Below are positions 1 to 9,019 of a stretch of DNA of 64,000 bases, piece by piece (the first letter of the stretch is position 1; each line of letters starts with the position of its first letter). Position numbers and translations under genes: made by a program. Below the pieces are notes generated by a model that saw only the letters and a list, made by a program, of their open reading frames with translations, had not been told where the DNA came from and made no database searches. Source of the DNA: Collimonas sp. OK412 (GTDB taxonomy: Bacteria > Pseudomonadota > Gammaproteobacteria > Burkholderiales > Burkholderiaceae_D); NCBI RefSeq assembly GCF_900112135.1, contig NZ_FOLC01000001.1, positions 186,001 through 250,000 of the forward strand, in the 5' to 3' direction.

Positions 1-3000
1 CATGGGTAGTGCCGTCTGCAGCGACGAAAGAAAACCGTTTTTCAGCCGCAGGCGGAGCGACGGGTGCAGCGTCGGCGACAGACCCCGCGCTGTCGCCGGC
101 CGGATGTTCTTCCGGAAGGCATGCCTGCACGTTTTCTTCGCGTGCGGTAGAGGCTTCGGGATCGACGCAGGATTGTGTTTCCGGGTCGCATTCGAGGCCG
201 GTCGGATCCGTGTAGGCAATTGGATTGTTGCGGGCATACGCATACAAATTGGTGCCGTCAGTTATTCCTTGCGGATCGGGACTCAGCCAGCGCGCCAGCC
301 AGGAGGCGCAGTAACGTGCACCGTGGTAATACAGGCCGTTTTCCTCGTCGCGCTCCTTGCCGGTGTAGCGATAACGCTTAGGCGTCTCGCTGCGGCTGCG
401 CAGCGCCTGGTAAGTGGTGCTGCCGTAGGGGCTGTATTCTTCGTACGAAATGATTCTGGCGTGCGGGTCCAGCTCGATGCTCGACGAGCCGAGATGGTTG
501 TTGAACTGGTAGCGAATCAGTTGCAGAGGAGAATCGTCGTCGCCTTTGCTGCGCGTTTCCACCATGGCTATCCGCTGCTTGTCGTCCATGATGTGCAGCG
601 TCTCGCGTTCCAGGCTGACGGCAGCCGCCTCGCCATGCCCGGCGTATTCGCGGTATATTTCACAGCCGTCCAGGTACAGGCGTTCTTTCCATGGCGCCGG
701 CGCTGCGCCTGCTTCGGCCGTGCCGCAGAGTTCGGTCACCTTGCGTATGCGCTGGCCGCTGGCGTCATACACATACCAGGTGCGGCCGGCCGCGCCGTCG
801 CGGACTACCTGTTGCGCCGACATTTGCAGCTGGTCGCGATAGTCCCATTGCATCAGTGGCAGATGCGGCATCGCCGTGATGTTGCCGTGGCGGCCGGCTA
901 TGTCGCCATAGCTGTAGCGCTGCGTGCTGTCGCCAAGTTGCGTGCTGCTCAGACGATTATTCAGTTTTCCAGGCTCCAGCGGGCTGGATTCCTGGTATGC
1001 ATAGCTGCGATGCCATCCGGCCTGCGCCGGCTCGGCGCCGCGGTGCCGCATGTCCAGCAGGTTGCCGGCGGCATCGTAGTCGTATTGTTCTACATACCTG
1101 GCCATGGCGTTGCCGTCGCCGGGCTGCAGCAGGGCTGCTTGCGGCGAAGCGTCGCTGGAGTATGGCGTTGCAGGGCCGCCGATCTGACCGAGGTGTTCGC
1201 GGCCACGGCCTTCGATCAGCCGGTACAGCGCATCGTAGGTATAGTCGTTGCTCGGATCGACGCGCCGGTTACGGAAATAGACAGTCTGTTGGGCATCGTC
1301 CTGGATGTGCGTGATATTGCCTGCGGCATCGTAGCTGTAGTGCAAGCTTTGAATCCGGCAACCGGGCCAGCCGATTGGCGGCGTTGCCGGACAGTCGCCG
1401 GGAAAGGCGGCTGCCTGCCGCCGGCTGTGCAGATGGACCAGGCGGAAGGTCTGTGCATCGTATTCATAGCGCGTGCTGACGCCGTTGCCATAGGTGATGC
1501 TGCTGCGCTGGCCCTTGGCGTCATAATCGATATGCGTGATAAACGGTGTCGTTGCGGCAGATCCGCGCAGCCGTGCCGCTACCTCTTGCAGCTGACTCCT
1601 GCGGTTGTAGCGGGGATAGATGATGCTGCGGTCTGCCTTGCCAATTTCTATCGGGCGGTTGAGCGCATCGTAGCGATTGTAACTGTCGTAGGCGGCAGGT
1701 TCCAGCCCGGCCTGGGCGGACCAGTCCAGGATCGTTTTATAGTCGCAGGCGATCTGGCGCCTGCTACGCAGCAAATTGCCTTTGAAATCGTATTCTTCAC
1801 TTGATACCAGTCCGGCCTGGTCGAACACCTGTATCGCTTTACCGCGCAGATTGGCGGTCACTGCATCTGCACGTGTCTCGCCGTAGATAGTGCGCCCGAC
1901 CATCAATTCCTTCCCCTGGTCCTGGCGCAGGAACGCTGCGTCGGGGCGCCGTAAAGCGTCGTAGCTGGCGCGGAATTGTTGTCCGCGGCTATCCCAGGCA
2001 CGAATCGATTTCCCGCTCACGTCATTGAGCATCCAGCGCTCGCCGGCATCCATGCTGGCCTGGTGCAGGCGCTTGCCGAGCTGGTCATAATCGCAGCGCA
2101 TGACAAGGCGCTGCCTGGCGTCAAACACCTCGCGCTGATTGCCTTCGATGTCAAAGCGCACTCGGCTCAGGTAGAACTCTTCTTTTATCGGGGGCGCGCC
2201 GGGATTGCCCTCGCGCGCAAAGCGATTGTGGGCGATGTTCAGGAACATGCGGCCCAGCGAGTCGAAACAGGCAATGCCTGGCGTGCCGGCGTGCAATGCC
2301 GACTTGCGCGCTGCCTGCTGGCGCCACTCGCCTTGCTTGCCGTCGCAGCTAGATTGATACCAGCTAGGCAGGTAGCTGGCATCAGGCAAGCGGCGGAAAA
2401 AGTCGCCGACATCCGGATCGGCCTTCGGGTCCGCCACCAGCACGGTGTCGCTGGCATCCCAGTTTTCCTGTCGCCACGGGTCGTAGACTATTTTTTGCCA
2501 GCTATGGTCGGGATTGACAGTCGCCAGCGCGCGGCCGACCGCATCGTAGATCAAGATGGGGCTGACGCCTGCTTGATTGCCGAACCTGAACACATGGCTG
2601 TCGTCGAAAAAGGCTTCATATTGCCGGACTGCTTTGCCCTTGTTGTTGAATATGGTCCAGCCGCTGGCAAGCCAGCGCGTATCGAGCGGCGTTTCGATAC
2701 CGGCTACGGGGCCTGGGTCTGCCTGTGTTTTTTTCTGGATCTCGCGGCCGAAACCGTCGGAATAGCTGAAACCGACCTGGATCCGGGTGGCCTGGCCCGC
2801 GGTCAGGTCGCTTACGTGGGTTTCGCGCGCCAGCGTTGCGGAAAAGGCTGGCTGCTCTTGCCGATGCCTGTCGGAAGCGTTGTTTTCGCTTTGATAAAAA
2901 CGATCGGCGTCGTAGACGATACGCACCGATGCCTGGCCGAGCAGGGCGTACGCCGGGGCGCCGCCTGGGTCAGCATAGAACTGGGCAATTTCCGATCGGG

Positions 3001-6000
3001 TCAGGTCGCTGCGGAACTGATGCAGAGAATCGCCCAGGTTCTGCGTAACCTTGCCCATCAGCGCCGAACCGGCCACCAGTCCGAGCGCATCGAATGCAAC
3101 CGCCGAGCGATTGCCGTTCGGGTCGGTCAACAGGCGGGGCTGCAGCGTCCGGTAGTCGTTTTCGGCGTGAACGGTATTGCCGAGTGCGTCTATCGTCCGT
3201 ATGGATAGCATGTCGTAAATGTCGAAATCGACGACACCGCTTTGCCCGAAGGGATCTTCATAGCGGCGCGGCAGCAGGAAGTGTCTGAGCGCCTGCGCCA
3301 GTTCAAGCGCGGCATCGGCCTCAAGGCCGGGATGAAAATAGACGCGATTCCCGCATACCCACCAGCGGCCGTCGCCATCCAGGTCTACGTAACCGCCACC
3401 ATCCTCTTGCCGGCTGCTTAATACCTGTGCCGGTTCAGGCAGCAACACTGTCGCTGCCTGAGGAGTGTCGTGGCGCACATAGGTTTTTTGCAGCAAAGTC
3501 GAACTGAATGCTAGCGCATAGCTGTTTCCCGGCAAAGCCAGCGATTCAAGCTTGCCTAGAGGAAGCAATCGGTCGAGGCGGTTGCTGCGGTAAAAATTGC
3601 GGTTTTGCTTTAGCAGGCGTCGATACGGATGGCGTTCAATCGCGCCTTCCGCCCACGTATCCTCGAACGGCAAATCATGCTTGCCATCGCCGGCGCGCCG
3701 CACCTGCAGCGCCAGTTCATCGAAGCTTAACAGATTGGTTATCGCGGTGATGCGGCGTTCCGGATGGAAACCAAGCAGCTGATAGTGCCGCGTTTCAGCA
3801 ATCAGCGGAGTGCGATAGGCGGTTTTTTCCTGCAATGCATTGGTGTAGCTGTTCTCGCTCAGGGTCAGCAGGATCTGCGTTTGCTGCTCGTGATCGGCAC
3901 TGCTCAGCATGGGGGACGGATCCGCGAACCTGCGGCCATAGGTGATCGCCACGGATTGCAGTACATTGCCGAAATCGTCCACCGCCAGCGTGACGCCATG
4001 CGACACGCGCGGATCGGCGCGCTTGCAGCCATCGACATGATATAGCTTGCGCTCGTAGTTAAAGCTGAGCGCCTCACGCGCATGCGTGAAAAACACGGCG
4101 TGCCGGTTGCCGTGCCGTCGCTGTATGGTGCGGATAGTGTAGTTGTTTTCAATCACGGTATAAGGACGGTCCGACTCATCCTTGCCGTCCAGGGCATATA
4201 TTTCCTGGCGCAAGGTAGCTCCCTTGAGCGAGCGGCAGGCTTCGCGCGCTTCGCCAGGCGTTAGATTTTCGGGGAGGATAGTATCGGTCAGCTGCATTGC
4301 ATGGATTTGCGCGGCGGACAGCCTCGCTTCGCCTTTTTTTCCTGTACCTTCGCAGTAGTATTCATGCGCCAGGTGCCGGGCAACGGCAGCCCCGTTCGCA
4401 TAGACGCCGGTATGGGTCCAGGTCTTGGTCAGGACCGGCGGCACATGCGAGCTTTGGTCCAGGTTGAGCGCTTGCGGGAAATGTCCGCTGGCCGATAGCG
4501 TTGCGAATTCCTCGGTGTCAAGCCGGTCGACCCGGCCGAAGCCGCGAAACTCTCTCTCGACGCCGTCGTAAAAACCGTGGTGATAGCTGTAACGGCTCAC
4601 GAAGCGATTGCGGCTCACATAGTCGTAGGTTTCCACCCGGCTCACTACGTGGACCGGGAATGGAAGCTTGCTGATCCAGGGATGGCAGTGAGCTTTGTCG
4701 TCCAGGTAGAACTCCGTCGAAGAGGCGTATTCGATGCGGGTTTCGGCGCCTAGATGGTTGGTAGCGCTTGCCAGCAGATGCGGCTTCTGGCCGCACATCA
4801 GGTCTATATAGCGCAACTGGCGCCGGTTCTCGCGTAGCAACGGCGAGGACCAGAGCAGGCAGGCCGTGCCGCGCCCAAGGAAGTCTGTGACCGCGACCGA
4901 CGCCAGGTTGTCGATGGCGGGAAAGCACGGCAGATGGCGTGCATCGCTCCAGCTGTTGCCGGCCTGGTTCAGGAAAATCCGCACGCCGTCCTTGGCCAGA
5001 TAGATGATATCCGAGGTGCCGGAACCGTCGGTGTCGGCCAGGCGGATGCGGCTTTGCTCGAACAGATCCGGCATGTCGAAGCGTGGTGCGTTGTCCATGG
5101 TGATCTTGGCGCCGAAGCGGCCGTAGCCGAGATTGGGCCAGTAACAGACCTGGCTATTGCGGATGCGCAGGATGTCGGACAAGCCGTCGCCGGACATGTC
5201 GGCCAGGTAGATGGTTTGCGCAGGATCGGAAAATACGACGCGCGGCCCCAATTCTTCATCTAGCGGCAAACGCACCCGTATTCCCGGACCAAAACCATCC
5301 TTGAGCAGGGATGGGTGCCAGGTCATGGCGTCGTTTTCGGTGACCAGTACGTCGGCGACGCCATCGCCGGTCAGGTCGACGAAACGCAGGTTAGGATCGC
5401 TCCAATCCCTGAGCGGGAGCGAGAGAAAGGCCCGAAAGCCAATCCAGCCGGAATCGGCTGAGCGTTCATGAAAGCCAGCAGTCGGCGATCCCAGGTCGAC
5501 CAGGTCGAGATTGCCGTCACCGGCAACATCCATCAGCATTTGCGCGCCGCCACCGAGCGCGCCGAGCGACGGTTGCGACTTGAGCATTTCGACGGCGCCG
5601 AAGCGGCCCTTGCCGTTGTTCGGTTGGTAGAACCAGGCGTCATCCTGTTCGCTTAGAACGCCTGGGATTCCCTCCGCATCGAGATCCAGCCAGTGATAGT
5701 CGTTGCCGTCGACGCCCTGCGGCAAGTTGGCCAGGCTGTCCGCAGTCACTGTTTCAAGCTGGAAGCCGTCAAAACCGCCATCTTCAAGCGGACTTACCGT
5801 ATATGAAAACTCCAAGGGCGGCCATGAGCGTGTCAGGTATCGCAGGTCTTCCTCAAGCTTGTGCCCCGCTTGCCTGATGCTGGCTATGAAAGTGCCGCTG
5901 CCGGCTTCGCGGTATGCGAATGTGGTCGAGCGCACCAGGCAAGCGTCGACGCCCAGTTCGTCGCGGAAATGATGAAACATCAGCACTCGCCGGCAGAGGC

Positions 6001-7018
6001 GGCAGGTGCGTATCTCGAAACCTGAGCGATAACTGGAGAACGGGTCCTTGCGTACCGGCCAGGTGCAGACGGCGCCCGGGCTTGCGTGCGCCAGGATGCG
6101 CTGCTCCTGGTCGGCGGCATCCTCGCGGTAATGGCCTTGGTCGTAATCGAATACAACCTCAAACAGCCATGGCATCGAATCGAGCTCATGCCAGGCGGGC
6201 AGGCAAGCACTACGGAAGCCGGGATTTTCGGGGGCCAGCAGCAGAGGCAGCCGGTTGCCGTAGCGGATCCGCTTGGGATAGCGGTTCGCCGACCTTATGC
6301 GGTTGCGTTCATTGGACAGGTTGCAGGCTATGCCGTCGTCGTTTTCGGCAGCATAGTCGTAGATGATGGCGTTGCCTTTATCGTCATAGCTCTGACAGGC
6401 GAGCCAGCTGAATACATGTTTCGGGTCGGCCGGATCGGAGATGCGCGAGGCGCTATCGATGCCGTAGACAGTGAACGTGTTGTTCCTGGAGATGCTGCGC
6501 CAGTGCGTATCGCCATCGGTCAGCCTAGTCCAGCGTTCGATGCGGGCAAAGCCGCCTTCGATGCGCGGGCGATAGCGTTTGATGCGGTAACCGTCGTACT
6601 GGTGTTCATCGTGGATCCAGCGGCCCGCAGCGTCAGGTACCAGTATCGGCACCAGGTCTTCTGCCGAAGACAGAACGAAAATATCGCTTTCCTCGCAGTC
6701 CAGGTAACGTGGAATGCCTTTGTCGGTACGGCGCGTGATCGCCATCAGGGATAAGCCCCAGCCGATGCCGAAAACGCCATTGCCGCCGCCCGAATCGTAC
6801 GTCAGGGTGAGTTGCGGAGTAAAACCGGAACGGCCGGGACTGACGGCAATTGCCACCGCCAGGGAGCCGGTCCCGGTAACCGGATTGGCGGCGAATTTCT
6901 CGTCGATGCCGCGGATCGCGCCACCGCCCTTGGGCAGGTTCAGCTGCGGCGCCGTTGGACCGAGCTGGGCCTGTGCCGGATCCGTAGCGTCCACGTCAGA
7001 TGCAGTGCCAGCTGCCAT
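1..7018 (-). CDS. Tc-toxin BC-type fusion protein (SpvB/TcdB plus Rhs/TccC), 3' end outside window
   Basis: At least 2339 residues, open to the left edge. Residues about 26-330 are an SpvB/TcaC N-terminal domain, with LPKGGGAIRGIDEKF, TYDSGGGNGVFGIGWGLS and ITRRTDKGIPRY. Residues about 440-680 carry FG-GAP/VCBS-like repeats (DLTGDGVADVL, DMSGDGLSDIL, DTDGSGTSDII). The TcdB middle region and its YDPWRQENWDASDTV and ASMDAGERWMLNDVSGKSIR segments follow. Rhs/YD repeats (YDALRRP, EEYDFKGNLLRS) then lead into the Rhs core end at about 2226-2271, with WLSPDPQGITDGTNLYAYA and DPTG. About 70 Pro/Ala/Glu-rich residues of a variable C-terminal domain remain in view. In the family, B and C form a cocoon that holds and auto-cleaves the C-terminal toxin, which a TcA channel injects. 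Photorhabdus TcdB and TccC are separate genes; here they are one chain. The start at 7018 is chosen because GGAGAG lies just upstream; nearby ATGs are out of frame. Confidence 0.93.
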   Translation of the reverse strand, partial: MAAGTASDVDATDPAQAQLGPTAPQLNLPKGGGAIRGIDEKFAANPVTGTGSLAVAIAVSPGRSGFTPQLTLTYDSGGGNGVFGIGWGLSLMAITRRTDKGIPRYLDCEESDIFVLSSAEDLVPILVPDAAGRWIHDEHQYDGYRIKRYRPRIEGGFARIERWTRLTDGDTHWRSISRNNTFTVYGIDSASRISDPADPKHVFSWLACQSYDDKGNAIIYDYAAENDDGIACNLSNERNRIRSANRYPKRIRYGNRLPLLLAPENPGFRSACLPAWHELDSMPWLFEVVFDYDQGHYREDAADQEQRILAHASPGAVCTWPVRKDPFSSYRSGFEIRTCRLCRRVLMFHHFRDELGVDACLVRSTTFAYREAGSGTFIASIRQAGHKLEEDLRYLTRSWPPLEFSYTVSPLEDGGFDGFQLETVTADSLANLPQGVDGNDYHWLDLDAEGIPGVLSEQDDAWFYQPNNGKGRFGAVEMLKSQPSLGALGGGAQMLMDVAGDGNLDLVDLGSPTAGFHERSADSGWIGFRAFLSLPLRDWSDPNLRFVDLTGDGVADVLVTENDAMTWHPSLLKDGFGPGIRVRLPLDEELGPRVVFSDPAQTIYLADMSGDGLSDILRIRNSQVCYWPNLGYGRFGAKITMDNAPRFDMPDLFEQSRIRLADTDGSGTSDIIYLAKDGVRIFLNQAGNSWSDARHLPCFPAIDNLASVAVTDFLGRGTACLLWSSPLLRENRRQLRYIDLMCGQKPHLLASATNHLGAETRIEYASSTEFYLDDKAHCHPWISKLPFPVHVVSRVETYDYVSRNRFVSRYSYHHGFYDGVEREFRGFGRVDRLDTEEFATLSASGHFPQALNLDQSSHVPPVLTKTWTHTGVYANGAAVARHLAHEYYCEGTGKKGEARLSAAQIHAMQLTDTILPENLTPGEAREACRSLKGATLRQEIYALDGKDESDRPYTVIENNYTIRTIQRRHGNRHAVFFTHAREALSFNYERKLYHVDGCKRADPRVSHGVTLAVDDFGNVLQSVAITYGRRFADPSPMLSSADHEQQTQILLTLSENSYTNALQEKTAYRTPLIAETRHYQLLGFHPERRITAITNLLSFDELALQVRRAGDGKHDLPFEDTWAEGAIERHPYRRLLKQNRNFYRSNRLDRLLPLGKLESLALPGNSYALAFSSTLLQKTYVRHDTPQAATVLLPEPAQVLSSRQEDGGGYVDLDGDGRWWVCGNRVYFHPGLEADAALELAQALRHFLLPRRYEDPFGQSGVVDFDIYDMLSIRTIDALGNTVHAENDYRTLQPRLLTDPNGNRSAVAFDALGLVAGSALMGKVTQNLGDSLHQFRSDLTRSEIAQFYADPGGAPAYALLGQASVRIVYDADRFYQSENNASDRHRQEQPAFSATLARETHVSDLTAGQATRIQVGFSYSDGFGREIQKKTQADPGPVAGIETPLDTRWLASGWTIFNNKGKAVRQYEAFFDDSHVFRFGNQAGVSPILIYDAVGRALATVNPDHSWQKIVYDPWRQENWDASDTVLVADPKADPDVGDFFRRLPDASYLPSWYQSSCDGKQGEWRQQAARKSALHAGTPGIACFDSLGRMFLNIAHNRFAREGNPGAPPIKEEFYLSRVRFDIEGNQREVFDARQRLVMRCDYDQLGKRLHQASMDAGERWMLNDVSGKSIRAWDSRGQQFRASYDALRRPDAAFLRQDQGKELMVGRTIYGETRADAVTANLRGKAIQVFDQAGLVSSEEYDFKGNLLRSRRQIACDYKTILDWSAQAGLEPAAYDSYNRYDALNRPIEIGKADRSIIYPRYNRRSQLQEVAARLRGSAATTPFITHIDYDAKGQRSSITYGNGVSTRYEYDAQTFRLVHLHSRRQAAAFPGDCPATPPIGWPGCRIQSLHYSYDAAGNITHIQDDAQQTVYFRNRRVDPSNDYTYDALYRLIEGRGREHLGQIGGPATPYSSDASPQAALLQPGDGNAMARYVEQYDYDAAGNLLDMRHRGAEPAQAGWHRSYAYQESSPLEPGKLNNRLSSTQLGDSTQRYSYGDIAGRHGNITAMPHLPLMQWDYRDQLQMSAQQVVRDGAAGRTWYVYDASGQRIRKVTELCGTAEAGAAPAPWKERLYLDGCEIYREYAGHGEAAAVSLERETLHIMDDKQRIAMVETRSKGDDDSPLQLIRYQFNNHLGSSSIELDPHARIISYEEYSPYGSTTYQALRSRSETPKRYRYTGKERDEENGLYYHGARYCASWLARWLSPDPQGITDGTNLYAYARNNPIAYTDPTGLECDPETQSCVDPEASTAREENVQACLPEEHPAGDSAGSVADAAPVAPPAAEKRFSFVAADGTTH

Positions 7019-7399
7019 TGGCTCTCCATTGAATCATGTCCAATCACAGTCCTGACACGTCGCCGACGTTGGTCAAGATGTTTTGTTCGATCCGGTCACG
7101 ATGCGGTTGTGGTGACCTCCGTAAAAATATAGGTCGAGTATTGCCCTTTTGCAAGATAAGAAAAAAAGATAATTTGTACTTGGAAATCCGGGGAAGGCTG
7201 ATGTCGGCGCGGTACATGCCGGCCGCTATTTCTACCGTTTTTTTTTGCACTGGCGCGGCCCGAAACCAGTCAAGCGCACTCGCCGGAAGGGGGTGAGATT
7301 TTCCGGCATTCCCGACGCGCGGCCGCCGGTCCAAGCCGGTGGCATGGTATGTTCACGATCTGTGCCCGGACTGCCGTTTTTATCGACAAGAGAGAATCC
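7019..7399. other. Divergent intergenic region between the toxin gene and the gamma-glutamyltransferase
   Basis: About 380 bases that must hold both outward promoters. The half next to the toxin gene is more AT-rich than its surroundings. I see no open frame with a ribosome-binding site and no clear inverted repeat. Confidence 0.5.
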
Positions 7400-9010
7400 A
7401 TGTTCGCCTTCGATCCCAATCATTATCCTTACGCTTCCCGCCGCAGCGCGGTCTACGCCAGGCGCGGCATGGTCGCCACCTCGCAGCCGCTGGCGGCGCA
7501 GGCCGGGCTGGCGGTGCTGCAGGCCGGCGGCAACGCGATCGATGCGGCAGTCGCTGCCGCCGCAGCGCTGACCGTGGTCGAGCCGACCGCCAACGGCATC
7601 GGCGGCGACGCCTTTGCGCTGATCTGGCACCAGGGCCAGCTGCACGGCCTGAACGCTAGCGGCGCGGCGCCGCAGGCGGCTACGCTAGCCAAGCTGCACG
7701 CCGCCGGCCACCGGAGCATGCCGAAATACGGCGGCTTGCCGGTCACCGTGCCCGGCGCGCCGGGCGCATGGGCCAGCATGGCCGAGCGCTTCGGCAAGCT
7801 GCCGCTGCAGCATTCCATGGCGGGCGCCATCGCGCTGGCGCAAGACGGTTATCCGGTATCGCCGATGGTGGCGTTCGCCTGGCAGCAGGCTTACAAATTA
7901 TTCCGGGAAGAGCTGAAGGATGGCCATTTCCAATCCTGGTTCGATACCTTCAGCATCGATGGCCGCGCGCCGCATGCCGGCGAAACATGGCGTGCGCCGG
8001 ACCATGCCGGTACGCTGCGCGCGATTGCCGCCGACAACTGCGCCAGTTTCTATCGCGGCGCCCTGGCGGAACGGACCGCCGCCTGCGTGCAAGCCGCCGG
8101 CGGCTACCTCGACAGCGCCGACCTGGCGGCGTACCGGCCGCAATGGGTGACGCCGATCAGCAGCAGCTACCGCGGCTACCAGGTCTGGGAAATCCCGCCC
8201 AACGGCCACGGCCTGGTGGCTTTGCTGGCCTTGAATATCCTGAAAGGTTTTGATTTCAGCGAACGCGATACCTTGCTGACCTATCACCGCCAGATCGAAG
8301 CCATCAAGCTGGCCTATGCCGACGGCCTGGCGCACATCGCCGACAGCGGCTACATGCGGGTGGCGGTCGAGGATTTGCTGTCGGATGCTTATGCCGACGA
8401 GCGGCGCAAGCTGATAGGGGCGCGCGCGGTGCTGCCGCAGGCGGGCCAGCCGGCGCGCGGCGGCACGGTGTACCTGAGCACCGCCGACGATGAAGGCAAC
8501 ATGGTGTCCTTCATCCAGAGCAATTACATGGGTTTCGGTTCCGGGCTGGTGGTGCCGGGGACCGGCATCGCCCTGCATAACCGCGGCAACAATTTCACGC
8601 TCGACGCCGCCCATCCGAATTGCCTGGCGCCGGGCAAGCGGCCTTACCACACCATCATTCCCGGATTCCTGAGCAAAGACGGCCGGGCGGTCGGCCCGTT
8701 CGGCGTTATGGGCGCGTTCATGCAGCCGCAGGGACATGTGCAGATGGTCATGAATACGGTGGATTTCGCGCTCAATCCACAATCCTCGCTGGACGCTCCG
8801 CGCTGGGAATGGGAGAGCGGCAACAACGTCAGCATCGAGCATACCAATCCCGAACACCTGTTCCGCGGCTTGCGCGGCCTCGGGCACGAAGCATCGTGGT
8901 CGGCCAACCAGCTCGGTTTCGGCCGCGGCCAGATCATCTGGCGCGACCGCCACGGCGTCCTGTGCGGCGGCACCGAGCCGCGCACCGATGGTTGCGTGGC
9001 GGCCTGGTGA
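7400..9010 (+). CDS. Gamma-glutamyltransferase family protein (YwrD-like)
   Basis: An Ntn-hydrolase of 536 residues. The family makes a single precursor that cleaves itself before a Thr, which becomes the nucleophile for gamma-glutamyl hydrolysis or transfer. The cleavage site is the Gly-Gly-Thr of RGGTVYLST, giving Thr356. Other family blocks are GGNAIDAAVAAAAALTVVEP, NGIGGDAFALIW, NPQSSLDAPRW and the SNYMGFGSGLVVPGTG loop after the nucleophile, which resembles YwrD-type more than classical periplasmic Ggt. No signal peptide is seen, so it is probably cytoplasmic. An in-frame ATG 51 bases upstream exists, but AGAGAG precedes position 7400. It converges on the lipoprotein gene, with only 9 bases between the stops. 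The substrate is unknown. Confidence 0.9.
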   Translation: MFAFDPNHYPYASRRSAVYARRGMVATSQPLAAQAGLAVLQAGGNAIDAAVAAAAALTVVEPTANGIGGDAFALIWHQGQLHGLNASGAAPQAATLAKLHAAGHRSMPKYGGLPVTVPGAPGAWASMAERFGKLPLQHSMAGAIALAQDGYPVSPMVAFAWQQAYKLFREELKDGHFQSWFDTFSIDGRAPHAGETWRAPDHAGTLRAIAADNCASFYRGALAERTAACVQAAGGYLDSADLAAYRPQWVTPISSSYRGYQVWEIPPNGHGLVALLALNILKGFDFSERDTLLTYHRQIEAIKLAYADGLAHIADSGYMRVAVEDLLSDAYADERRKLIGARAVLPQAGQPARGGTVYLSTADDEGNMVSFIQSNYMGFGSGLVVPGTGIALHNRGNNFTLDAAHPNCLAPGKRPYHTIIPGFLSKDGRAVGPFGVMGAFMQPQGHVQMVMNTVDFALNPQSSLDAPRWEWESGNNVSIEHTNPEHLFRGLRGLGHEASWSANQLGFGRGQIIWRDRHGVLCGGTEPRTDGCVAAW

Positions 9011-9019
9011 ACCTCGGGG

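Noticed and set aside
2-3208. Two long plus-strand open frames (600 and 410 codons)
   Set aside because: They lie opposite the Tc-toxin gene in the same codon register and are open because of its GC-rich codons. They have no family sequence or ribosome-binding site.
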